64,000 nt of DNA, taken from Culex pipiens pallens (Eukaryota > Arthropoda > Insecta > Diptera > Culicidae). A program made the translations under genes and the position numbers. Within the stretch, counting starts at the first letter, position 1; each line of letters opens with the position of its first letter. This document shows positions 10,145 to 19,278 of this stretch, piece by piece. A model generated the notes under the pieces. The model saw only the letters and a list, made by a program, of their open reading frames with translations, had not been told where the DNA came from and did no database searches. The stretch spans positions 110,484,141 through 110,548,140 of the forward strand of contig NC_068938.1 of the NCBI RefSeq assembly GCF_016801865.2, read 5' to 3'.

Positions 10145-13100
10145 TTACTGCTCAGACAACCCCCGGGTCATGAGCTGTCTCCAGATGCGCTGCCACTGAA
10201 CTCGGTCTTGGGCTGCTACTCTCCAATTCCAACTCGGAACTCCCACACTTCGAAGATCTTCCTCCACTTGGTCTAACCACCTTGCACGTTGCGCCCCCCT
10301 CCGCCGCGTTCCAGACGGCTCCGAATTGAACACCAACTTCACCGGATTGATAGTCTGGTTCGGTTGGCGCGCATCCAGCGCGTCCGGCATTCTCGCGACG
10401 TGTCCGGCCCACCTGATCCGGCCAGCCTTGGCGACTTTCCGAATGTTTGGCTTGCCGTAGAGTTGCGCCAGCTCGTGGTTCATCCTTCTCCTCCATACCG
10501 TGTTCTCACGCACGCCGCCAAAGATCGTCCTAAGCACTCGCCGTTCGAAAACTTCAAGTGCTTGCAGGTCCTCCTCGAGCATCGTCCACGTCTCGTGCCC
10601 GTAGAGAACGACCGGTCTTATCAGCGTTTCGTACATGGTGCACTTTGTACGCCGGGAAAGATGACCAGACCGTAGGGTCTTGTGGAGTCCATAGTAGGCA
10701 CGACTACCGGTGATGATGCGCCTCCGAATTTCTCTGCTGCAGTTGTTGTCAGACGTTACCAACGAACCGAGGTACACAAACTCCTCCACGACCTCGAACT
10801 CGTCGCCGTCGATCGTCACGCTCGGTCCTATGCGAGCCCTAAGGGACTCGGTTCCTCCTGCCAGCAGATATTTCGTCTTCGCCACATTCACCTTCAATCC
10901 AACCTTTTCTGCTTCCCGCTTCAATTCGGTGTACCGCCTGGCCACCTCCTCGAACGTCCTGCCGACAATGTCCATGTCGTCGGCATAGCAGATGAATTGG
11001 CTGGATCGGTTGATAATCGTGCCCCGCATGTTGAAGCCCGCCCGCCTCATAACACCTTCAAGCCCAATGTTGAAACAGAGGCCGGAGATACCGTCGCCTT
11101 GTCGCAGTCCCTTGCGCGATTCGATCGGGTCGGATATAGCACCCGAAATCTTCACGCTGCACCGTGCACCATCCATCGTTGATTTCACCAGTCTGATCAG
11201 CTTCCCGGGAAAGCCGTTCTCGTACATGATCTTCCATAGCTCTTCGCGATCGACCGAGTCGTACGCGGCTTTGAAATCGATGAACAGGTGGTGCGTCGGG
11301 ATCTGGTACTCGCGACATTTTTGGAGGATTTGGCGTAGCAAAAAGATTTGGTCCGTCGTCGATTTCCCCTCCACAAAACCGGCTTGGTACGGCCCAACGA
11401 AATCCTTTGCTCGCTCCGACAGACGACAGAAGATGATCTGAGACAGCACTTTGTAGGCCGCGTTGAGAATAGTGATGGCTCGATAGTTCTCACATTCCAA
11501 CTTGTCCCCCTTCTTGTAGATCGGGCATATTACTCCCTCTTTCCACTCCTCCGGTAGCTGTTCTGTGTCCCACACCTTGACTATCAGCCGGTGTAGACAG
11601 GCCGCCAGCTTGTCCGGGCCCATCTTGATGAGTTCAGCACCGATACCATCCTTACCCGCTGCTTTGTTGTTCTTCAGCTTCTTGATGGCATCCTTAACCT
11701 CCCTCATCGTGGGTGCTGGCTCGTCCTCGCCGTCCACCATACCGCTGACGTCGTTTCCCCCGTCGTCCTGGTACTCCGCCTCTGGGCCGTTCAGGTGCTC
11801 GTCGAAGTGCTGCTTCCACCTTTCGATCACCTCACGCTCGTCGTTCAAGATTCCTCCGTCTTTATCCCGGCACATTTCGGCTCGCGGCATGAAGCCAGTC
11901 CGGGATTGACTGAGTTTCTTGTAGAACTTACGCGTTTCGTTGGAGCGATACAGCTGCTCCATATCCTGGAACTCCAACTCTTCCAGGCGGCGCTTCTTAT
12001 CCCGGAAGAGATGGGTTTGCTGTCTTCGCAACTGTTTGTACGACTCTTTGTTCCCACGGGTGTTGTGCAGCCGCCACTTGTCCCGCGCTGCTTTCTTCTC
12101 GTCCCAAATCGCCTGACATTCCTCGTCGAACCAGCCGTTCCGTCGAACTCGGTCCACGTACCCGATGGCGCTCGATGCCGCTGCGTTGATGGCTGCTTCC
12201 ATATGGCTCCAGCAGGCCTCCAGAGGGGCTTCAGCAAGCTCACCCTCGTCAGGCAACGCAGCTTCGAGTTCCCGCGCGTACTGGGTAGCGACTTCATGGT
12301 CCTTGAGTCGCTCCAGGTTATACCGCTGCGGGCGACGGTACCGGATCTTGTTGACCTCGGACAGGCGTTGGCGCAGCTTTGCTACCACCAGGTAGTGGTC
12401 CGAGTCGATGTCCGCGCCACGGTAGGTTCTGACGTCGATTATGTCCGAGAAGTGCCGACCATCGATGAGAACATGGTCGATTTGAGTCTCCGTGTCGTTT
12501 GGTGATCTCCAGGTGTACTTGTATAGGGAGGTGTGCTGGAAGAAGGTACTACGTATGGCCATGTTTCGGGAGGTAGCGAAGTCGATGAGTCGTAGGCCGT
12601 TCTCGTTCGTCTGCTGGTGGGCGCTGAACCTCCCAATAACCGGTCTAAACTCCTCCTCCTGGCCAACTTGAGCGTTCAAGTCGCCGATGACAATCTTGAC
12701 GTCGTGTTTTGGACACTTCCTGTACTCGCGGTCAAGAAGCTCGTAGAAAGCGTCCTTGTCATCGGCGTCGCTTCCCATGTGCGGGCTGTGCACGTTGATG
12801 ATGCTCAGGTTGAAGAATCGGCCCTTGATTCTCAACCGGCACATTCTGTCGTTGACTGGCCACCAACCAATCACGCGCTTCGCCATTTCGCCCAGCACGA
12901 TAAAAGCTGTCTCCAGCTCGTGTGTATCGCCGCCGCTCCAATACATAGTATACCCACCGAATTCTCGGTGGTCCTTCCCCGTCCAGCACACCTCCTGCAG
13001 CGCCACGACTTCGAGACCGCGGACCCGCAATTCGTTGTGAAGAATGCGGTCGCTCCCATCGAAGTTGAGAGACCTGCAGTTCCACGTCCCGAGTTTCCAA

Positions 13101-13198
13101 TCCCTGGATCCCCGAAAATCGGGTCGGCGATTGGATCGGCTCGCATCTGGAGCTCTCTGCACTTGGGTTTTACGGCGGGTGCGTGTAGCCATCACCAA
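10145..13198 (-). CDS. RTE endonuclease/reverse transcriptase, 1017 aa
   Basis: Nicks target DNA and copies the element RNA by target-primed reverse transcription. An N-terminal basic leader is followed by an exonuclease/endonuclease/phosphatase-type domain at about residues 35-280: GTWNCRSLN with N40, LQEVCWTG with E69, IGDLNAQVG (D173, N175) and DSDHYLVV with D267-H268. A Lys/Arg- and Gln-rich linker (about 280-500) leads to the RT domain, about 505-780: NKAAGKDGIGAELIK, YKKGDKLECENYRAI, LFIDFKAAYDSV (catalytic D641), KGLRQGDGISG and the YADD box at 738-741. The C-terminal thumb-like region carries FVYLGSLVTSD and RIRWAGHVARM. Every catalytic residue I looked for is present. The start at 13198 is the first Met of the open frame; a second Met two codons later is equally possible. 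The frame ends 14 bases before the element end. Confidence 0.92.
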   Translation of the reverse strand: MVMATRTRRKTQVQRAPDASRSNRRPDFRGSRDWKLGTWNCRSLNFDGSDRILHNELRVRGLEVVALQEVCWTGKDHREFGGYTMYWSGGDTHELETAFIVLGEMAKRVIGWWPVNDRMCRLRIKGRFFNLSIINVHSPHMGSDADDKDAFYELLDREYRKCPKHDVKIVIGDLNAQVGQEEEFRPVIGRFSAHQQTNENGLRLIDFATSRNMAIRSTFFQHTSLYKYTWRSPNDTETQIDHVLIDGRHFSDIIDVRTYRGADIDSDHYLVVAKLRQRLSEVNKIRYRRPQRYNLERLKDHEVATQYARELEAALPDEGELAEAPLEACWSHMEAAINAAASSAIGYVDRVRRNGWFDEECQAIWDEKKAARDKWRLHNTRGNKESYKQLRRQQTHLFRDKKRRLEELEFQDMEQLYRSNETRKFYKKLSQSRTGFMPRAEMCRDKDGGILNDEREVIERWKQHFDEHLNGPEAEYQDDGGNDVSGMVDGEDEPAPTMREVKDAIKKLKNNKAAGKDGIGAELIKMGPDKLAACLHRLIVKVWDTEQLPEEWKEGVICPIYKKGDKLECENYRAITILNAAYKVLSQIIFCRLSERAKDFVGPYQAGFVEGKSTTDQIFLLRQILQKCREYQIPTHHLFIDFKAAYDSVDREELWKIMYENGFPGKLIRLVKSTMDGARCSVKISGAISDPIESRKGLRQGDGISGLCFNIGLEGVMRRAGFNMRGTIINRSSQFICYADDMDIVGRTFEEVARRYTELKREAEKVGLKVNVAKTKYLLAGGTESLRARIGPSVTIDGDEFEVVEEFVYLGSLVTSDNNCSREIRRRIITGSRAYYGLHKTLRSGHLSRRTKCTMYETLIRPVVLYGHETWTMLEEDLQALEVFERRVLRTIFGGVRENTVWRRRMNHELAQLYGKPNIRKVAKAGRIRWAGHVARMPDALDARQPNQTINPVKLVFNSEPSGTRRRGAQRARWLDQVEEDLRSVGVPSWNWRVAAQDRVQWQRIWRQLMTRGLSEQ

Positions 13199-13270
13199 CC
13201 CCCTGTCTCGCCGGAGGACCGTCGTACCAGGACTGTTTAGAGTCCCACCCTGGCACTGAGACTTTTAATC

Positions 13271-13630
13271 AGCCGCCCCTAACCTGGGGAACAGACGCTG
13301 TTTCGAGCCGCCCCTAACCTGGGGAACAGACGCTCGAGGGGGGGGGGGGGGGTCCAAACTCTATCTGCTGTAAGCCGCCCCTAACATGGAGAACAGACGC
13401 TTACCTCGACGATGGAGCAGGACACCAGTTACCTTGAGCCGCCCCTAACCTGGGGAACAGACGCTCGAAGGGGGGAGGGGGGGGGGGTGGATCCAACACC
13501 CGCTGTTGTCAGCCGCCCCTGACCTGGGATACAGACGCTTACAACGCACAAGTACTCGAACGCCACCCGATTTGAGCCGCCCCTTACCTGGGGAACAGAC
13601 GCTCTTGCGGGAGGAGGGGGAGGGGGGGGG
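13271..13630 (-). repeat. 29-bp repeat array with G/C runs in the RTE 5' region
   Basis: Six copies of a 29-bp motif (plus-strand core AGCCGCCCCTAACCTGGGGA, then ACAGACGCT) begin at 13271, 13306, 13373, 13437, 13511 and 13575. Long G-runs lie between them on the plus strand (from about 13338, 13471 and 13605), so the larger unit is roughly 131-138 bp: two motifs plus a G-run. In the sense strand these are C-runs. The array sits directly upstream of the ORF, where non-LTR elements keep internal promoters; a promoter-monomer role is inference. Confidence 0.8.
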
Positions 13631-14099
13631 CTTTGTGTGTGGTGGGGGCAGTAAAACACTTCACTTTGCTCTAATTAATTTTCTTTAAAAATTCTTAAAA
13701 CTTTTCACTGCTTTTAAAAACTTTTTTCCCACACTCCGCGCTTTCCGTGTCGCAAAGTTGTATTTGCTTCTTCCACACTACACTATCAGCCGCACACAAA
13801 AGACAGCGTGGTCGAGGGACGACGACGACGACGACTGTTCAAAGGGGCCCGGCTAGGTGTATTGTTTTTTTTCCTGCTGCTGCTGCTGCTTTGACCCGTG
13901 GCCGAACGAAATTTCGCGCACTAAATTCACCGAAATTAACGACCGGCGGGTTCGGATTTCACCGGTAGCGGATTCACTGCGCGTTCCTGCGACGAATCCG
14001 GTCACTTTACGCCGCGAATCACCACTTTACCGCGAGTTTTGGGCGAATACCGGCGGAACGGTCCGGAGAACGACTTTACTCCTGTATACACGCACACAT

Positions 14100-14111
14100 G
14101 AATTTAATGCT
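14100..14111. repeat. Target-site duplication, right copy (RTE)
   Basis: GAATTTAATGCT, identical to 10119-10130. The sequence beyond it differs between the two sides (TACTTAC inside the left end, AACGGAATGG to the right), as expected for a target duplication. Confidence 0.85.
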
Positions 14112-14229
14112 AACGGAATGGTAACGAGTTTGGTAGAGAGGTGATCATAAGGCAGTTTAAACAAATTTGTATTATTTAACTTTTTTTTATAAAAACATAA
14201 AAGAATATGATTATGTAGGGTACGTTATC

Positions 14230-14662
14230 CATTAGTGGACCCCTTTCCTATAATGGACCCTCTGAAGGGTTTTTAATGGAAAATTCAATAAAATCACAAT
14301 TTCAAGCATGTTGTTGTCTACAAATCTTTTATTTGGCATGTTCATCGGCTCATCCTTTCCGTTTTTCCTCCATGGCAATTTTGACATATGTGTGTATATG
14401 CTCATCCAACCTGGTTTGCAGCAATCTCTTAGTTTGTCCAATGTAGCTCATATCACAGTGGCCGCAGGATACCTCGTAGATGCCGGGTTTGCCTAAAGTC
14501 GGTATGGGGTCTTTCGTTGAACCTAAGATGGATTCCAACTGGCTGTTTCTACTGCTGAACACTAAATCGATGCCAAATTTAGCCAGTTTTTGTCGTAATG
14601 GGCGTGTTATCCTGTAGTCGAATTCTACTGCTGCTCTTCGCAGTGGATTTGTCCCCCATTTC
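14230..14662 (-). pseudogene. Penelope-like element fragment, GIY-YIG N-terminal part
   Basis: Minus-strand frame (within 14350-14662) reading from the end of the RT region into a GIY-YIG endonuclease: RPLRQKLAKFGIDLVFSSR, then GIYEVSCGHCDMSYIGQTKR and LLQTRLDEH. The GIY and YIG triads and the following Thr-Arg-Leu-Glu/Asp-His pattern are typical of Penelope-like retroelements, which fuse RT to this nuclease. The frame is lost beyond MEEKRKG at about 14352. Only the last part of the protein is present; the RT palm is absent. The C-terminal half of the same domain lies next door in the opposite orientation. Confidence 0.75.
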
Positions 14663-14953
14663 AAGTCAGCAGTAACCGAACACATCATCGAGGAAAAACA
14701 TAACATCACAGCTAGCGACGCGGTCATCTTAAGACACATCACTAACCCATCGAAGCTGGCTGTCGCTGAAAGTTTGGAAATCTTCAAGGCAGGCAACAAA
14801 CGTTTACTCAACAAGGATTCAGGTAACGGCTCAACGTGGCTGTTTAAGCTGTTACCTATACAGGCACAAAAGAAGAACGAGGAGGTAGTACCTACAGTAA
14901 CTACAAATATGGATACACCAGCGATGAACCTTCAGTCGAGAACAGAACACTGA
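14657..14953 (+). pseudogene. Penelope-like element fragment, nuclease C-terminal part
   Basis: Plus-strand frame from about 14657 through KSAVTEHIIEEKHNI, VILRHITNPSKLAVAESLEI, NKRLLNKDSGNGSTWLFKLL to a TGA at 14951. It matches the part of the Penelope GIY-YIG nuclease that should follow the minus-strand fragment (conserved SAV.EH, ESLEI and NGSTWLF-like end). The two halves therefore meet head to head near 14655-14662, so one half has been inverted. The frame is open to its natural stop, so this half looks less decayed than a random relic. Confidence 0.72.
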
Positions 14954-14992
14954 TGAAGTCTGCAAGTAGTAGACGAAATACGTATCTGTCAA
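14938..14992 (+). ncRNA. Hammerhead-ribozyme-like motif of the Penelope element
   Basis: Contains the type I hammerhead core in order: CTGATGA (14950-14956), a four-base-pair stem II GTCT/AGAC (14958-14961 with 14971-14974) closed by GCAAGTAGT, GAAA (14975-14978), a minimal stem III (TACGTA), and TC with predicted cleavage after C14986. Stem I can form at least ACA/TGT, with further pairing uncertain. Hammerheads with minimal stem III are an established feature of Penelope-like elements. The stop codon of the preceding frame is the TGA inside CTGATGA. Confidence 0.65.
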
Positions 14993-15049
14993 GATATTAA
15001 AATATATAGCGGAATTAAAAGGAACAACTCGTCTCTTTGTATTCACAGT

Positions 15050-16879
15050 AATGCATTCTGCTAAAACGCTCAACCAAACCACAAAAAAAAATGCTCTAAA
15101 GCCTATGCAAAATTTTTTAAAGGTTTTTTTTAAGGGACGAGGGGCTGGGGGCACAAAAAATAATATAAAAATTGAAATAACAAGCCATAGTCTAAACATT
15201 TAAATGAAAAATGTGTTTTAAAATGCATTTCACACTAGTTCAGTTGTTATGCTATCATTTGTTTTAAGAAAATGTAAGATTTGACAAAAACAAAATATAT
15301 ATATAAATAAATATTAAAATGTTAATATATTATATATCACTTCAAAAAATTGCTCTTGTTCTAGAATGAAAAAAAAACACAAAAATACAATCCGATTCGA
15401 ATGCATCTTCTGTAATAAAGAAAGTTTAGCCAATCCAAAATCGCTCCAGTTTTAAACCACTTTGCAACATTCATAAAAATTTATATTTCAGTTTCGACCT
15501 TTTCACATAATAAAAATTTTATTGATATTTTGTTTTCAGAATACATTACTTCTTTAACTCATCTAATCGAGAAAAACTGCAACATTCCGAAATGTCAACT
15601 GTCCAGCTTAGCAGATTGAATAAATGCCATGCAAAAGAGCTTCAGTTTTCTTGGCCATCATCAAATTCCATCGCATCAAAAAATCCATCCAAATGACTTG
15701 GAATAGCAACAGATGAGCCGTTGCACTGCTTCAATTCGTCAGTCCTAAAACAGCAAAACAGAACCTATAAAACCATACTTAACGTCACATCTGATGTTCC
15801 TGTGCACCTGTCCAATGCCAACGAGCGACATTTGCTCTATCGAACGTACCGAACAAACTAAGTAGGGTAACCCAAACCCACCCCAACTTAATGCCAGGCC
15901 AGACTAAGCCAAGCCGCCAAGTGCGCGCTCACGAAATTGATGGCCAGTTTCGGATCGGTTGAGAAATAACGGAAAATCCCGCGCTAAACATACCGAAAGA
16001 CGTTGCAACGATGCACCTGTTTCAACCTTTTGGGGTGGCCACCGGTGGTCCGGTTGAAGAACTCCTCTCCACGACGAAGGGTGTAATGGTGCGTGGGAAC
16101 GTAAAGGGGTTTGAAATGCAAGGAGGGAGAAACGGTCACTAAATATGCGCCACTATTAAATTGGCTCGTTGGCCAAGAGTGAGGGATGACAAGTTTTCAC
16201 GGAAATTTCATTAAGTCTTTTAAATTTCTTCGTTTCACCCAAAAGTTTCGAACTGAGCATCGCCAGTGAATAGCGATCCTGCCCTTAATTGCAAACGAGT
16301 ATAAATAGGACCGAAAACCGCCGCGTGATGATGAGGTGAGAAAAAGTCTTGCTCAATGGATCATAAAATGTTGGCATCGTTTCATTAGGCACGACCAGCT
16401 GCTGTTGTTTGCGCTTGCTGTAGGTTAATGATTGAGGTGAAATTCATCGAAACAAATTTCGTGAATCACTTAGTGCAGGTGAAATTGGCCGATTGTCGAA
16501 TGCGCACGAAGTGCAATTTCTCATTCTCATTTGATACTATTTATGATTTGGTTTGGTTTGTGTATTCTTGACATTTAAAATTTATTCTGAGTGAGAAATT
16601 TTGCCTAAAGTCGTTTCGCCGGATGGAACGTTTGCTGAAGGTCGTTTCACCGAATGGACATTTCACCGAAGTTGAATTATTTTCATGAGTTTTTACATTC
16701 AAACATTAGCTGCTTCCGCTAATAAATTGAGTTGTTCTTGGGGTTAAAAAAATTTCATTGAATTCTGCCGAATATGAATTATTATTATTTTTAAAACTAA
16801 GTGACATTTATTTAATCCTGTGAGATTTTTGCATTCTTACTAACCTTAGCAGGTATGTGTTAACCATTTTTTTTTTAAA
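15050..16879. other. Unassigned sequence between Penelope remnant and MITE
   Basis: AT-rich to about 15580, then more balanced (15600-16500) without a coding frame. A short CACCGAATGG/TTTCACCGAA-type reiteration lies near 16615-16670. No terminal repeats or tRNA signatures seen. Confidence 0.35.
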
Positions 16880-16881
16880 TA

Positions 16882-17812
16882 GGGGAAATATACCCATTTC
16901 AAGCCTAATAAGCGGTCGTGTTTGAATGATGCTGGATAATCTGGAGTGTTCCCTGAAATTTACTAAAACCAAGTACACCAACGAGGAGAGCAACTTGTTG
17001 TGAACATTGCTGTTTATATTTACTTTTACTAAAAGTTAATATATTCCTTTAACAAGCATCTAAGAAAAATATTTCCCAAATGTATTCTAATCAGACGAGA
17101 ATGCCACGCCCATTTTTCTATTTTCAGCTCAGTTTTTTTTTCGTTTTTTTTTTTTTTTTTTCTTTCAGCACTCTTTTGAGTCTGCTTAGTACTGCCAATT
17201 GTGATGGAATTTTAAGCGAACACACACGAAAAGTAGCATTTATAGAGAAAGTTTCCTGGCATCACTGGCTCACTCCAACAGGCGCTGCTGTTGGTGGCCA
17301 CCCTTTGTTCTTTATTTGTCTTCGCTTCACGCCCGGTTTTTTCAGCCTTCGATTGGAATGGGTCGTCAAAATTGAAACGTCAAAAGACTTGGCGCGTTTG
17401 TTTTTGTGATGGTGCTTGATTATTATTTAAATGTTTCGGTATTATTTTTCAAGTGAGTAACTTACTAATGTGCAAAAGAACATGTTCCCGGTATTTGGAA
17501 GCAATTTCATATCTTGAGTGCTTTGAAAACGTTAGCGAAAGTGAAAAGATATTGTGGCGACTTTCGTTAAGCAGTTAAGCTCTCATCTAGCGTGTGGAAG
17601 TGTGTGCCAACAAAATGATGAGAAATGGTCTCGCAAAATAGAAATTGCGATCAAAAGTGCAATAAATTTGAATTTTTGGCCAGCAAGTGGCATACATCTT
17701 CGTGCTTACTTCAGGCGGTGCTGTTGCTGATAAGTTTATAGCCTTAATAGTATTTTTGGAGCTTTAATCGAGCCTCAAACTCTCAATATGATGAAGATAG
17801 GTATATTTTCCC
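16882..17812. mobile_element. MITE-like element with TA target duplication
   Basis: Left end TA|GGGGAAATATACCCATTTC and right end GGTATATTTTCCC|TA are inverted copies with TA on each flank (16880-16881 and 17813-17814), a Tc1/mariner-type target. The terminus matches that of 7459-8291, so the two belong to one family. At 931 bp it is long for a MITE. The interior contains a poly-T run (17130-17162) and no transposase domain. Confidence 0.6.
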
Positions 17813-17934
17813 TAATTTCTATAAGTTTTAGCATTTTTTTTCAACGTAAGCAGTTCATAACAAAACAGAGCAATCCTCTACCAAAACCGGAAATGGATTT
17901 TTTTCAGACTAGCATTTTAAATGGGCGTAATATT

Positions 17935-19270
17935 CAATGTTTGGCCCTTTTAAAATGTTAGTCTTGATTTAAAAATGTCACGAATGTTTCATGTATTAAC
18001 ATTGATAATCGGACCATTAGTTGCTGAGATATCGTCATAAGAAAATGGCGGGTTATTTTGGTGAGACTTAGAAAACTTCATTTTTCGTGTTTCTTTTTCT
18101 TAAAGCGGCTCTATCTCAGCAACCCGAGGTCCAATCTTCAATGTCTCTTAGACAATTTTATAGCAAATTTTCTGAACTTCTCAAAAAAACTATTTTTTAG
18201 AATTGGTCACTTATGGTCACTATTTTTAAAAATTGAAAAACTGCAAATATTTCGCTAAAATTAAACTTTCGGAGGCTATATCTTGAAAACGGAGCCCTTT
18301 ATCAAAAAATCTGTAAAGTACTTTTCGATTGCAAATTCAATTTTGCATTAAAAAATAATGTAAACTTGTTTTTGTATAAAACTTCGATTTTTTTTCCAAA
18401 AATCACTATTTTTTCAAAAATTCATAACTTGGCGGCTGATTTTTTGCCCATGTTTCTCTATGGCTCAAAAGTTGCGGATTTTTGTCCCCTAAAACATATC
18501 AAAAAATCTCGAAAATCAAAAAGTACGTATTTTGAGAAATTGAGTTTTAGTGAAAAAAAAAGTTGATTAAAAAATCTGCAAATAGCTTATTTGGTCATAG
18601 GGAAGGCGCCCACAAAGTTTAAGTCAAATCAAAAAATACAAAAAAAATAAAAATAGTCGAAATCGGTCGATTTCGTAGAGAGTTGCTCACCATAAAAAAA
18701 AATGATTTTTACGGTTTTTGCATTCTTTAGAACATGGTAGTTTCTTCATTTTTTAAAGTGTAATTTTCATTTACTTCGAAAAGTTGTTATTTCTTTCAAA
18801 TATGTCCAGTTCCTAGGAATAAAAGCAAAAATTATACATTGGGCTTTTGCTATTTTTCAAACATTCGCAGTTTCTTAATTAATGACCACGCCGTTCTTTG
18901 CGAAATAATTGGATTTCAAAATAAAACTGCAGAGTTTATACATTCATATTAAAAAAAAGGAATTTGAATTTTCTGACCACAGATCCGAAAAAAAATCTTC
19001 AAACCAAAAAATATATTTATTTTAATGTATTAAAATTTTTGACAGTTGCGCAACCGTTTTTTTCTGAATAAAATTGAAACGTGACTGCAAATATTTTGAT
19101 ATCATTTAAATTGTAAAACATGTTAAAAAGGCCTAAGATTGAGTAGCGTTCGAAATGTTTCTCAAAATGACCGTATGAATAATGGAGTAGCAAGGTAAAG
19201 AAAAGTAACTAAGAATTCCCTTTTTAAAGGTTTTAATATCTCGTGTAAGTTTGCAATAAGCCGTGTTAAC
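17935..19270. repeat. AT-rich interspersed-repeat-like block
   Basis: Low-complexity-leaning AT-rich DNA beginning GGGCGTAATATTCAATGTTT, with phrases such as GGAGGCTATATCTTGAAAAC and CTATCTCAGCAACC that have the style of mosquito non-autonomous transposons. I found no matching right terminus within the window. No coding frame. Confidence 0.35.
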
Positions 19271-19278
19271 CGTCATCG

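Larger units (their letters stand above)
10131..14099 (-). mobile_element. Full-length RTE-clade non-LTR retrotransposon
   Basis: 3969-bp element on the minus strand bounded by a 12-bp direct repeat. Order in sense direction: about 900 bp of 5' region with a 29-bp repeat array and C-runs, one large endonuclease/reverse-transcriptase ORF, then a 14-base 3' region AAGTAAAGTAAGTA directly after the stop codon. A very short 3' UTR with a simple AAGTA/TAAG-like tail and an apurinic-type endonuclease fused to RT is the layout of the RTE clade (JAM1 of Aedes, BovB). The ORF has no frameshift or stop, so the copy is probably young and may be mobile. No poly(A) tail. Confidence 0.88.

Noticed and set aside
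10152..13259. Several 70 to 236-codon plus- and minus-strand frames
   Set aside because: They overlap the 1017-codon RTE frame in other frames and are shadows of its codon usage.
13429..13659. 76-codon Pro-rich minus-strand frame as RTE ORF1
   Set aside because: It only translates the 29-bp repeats and C-runs. No domain and repeat-derived, so not called as ORF1.
17080..17409. Signal-peptide-like frame with Phe run
   Set aside because: The hydrophobic run is encoded by poly-T in a MITE-like element.
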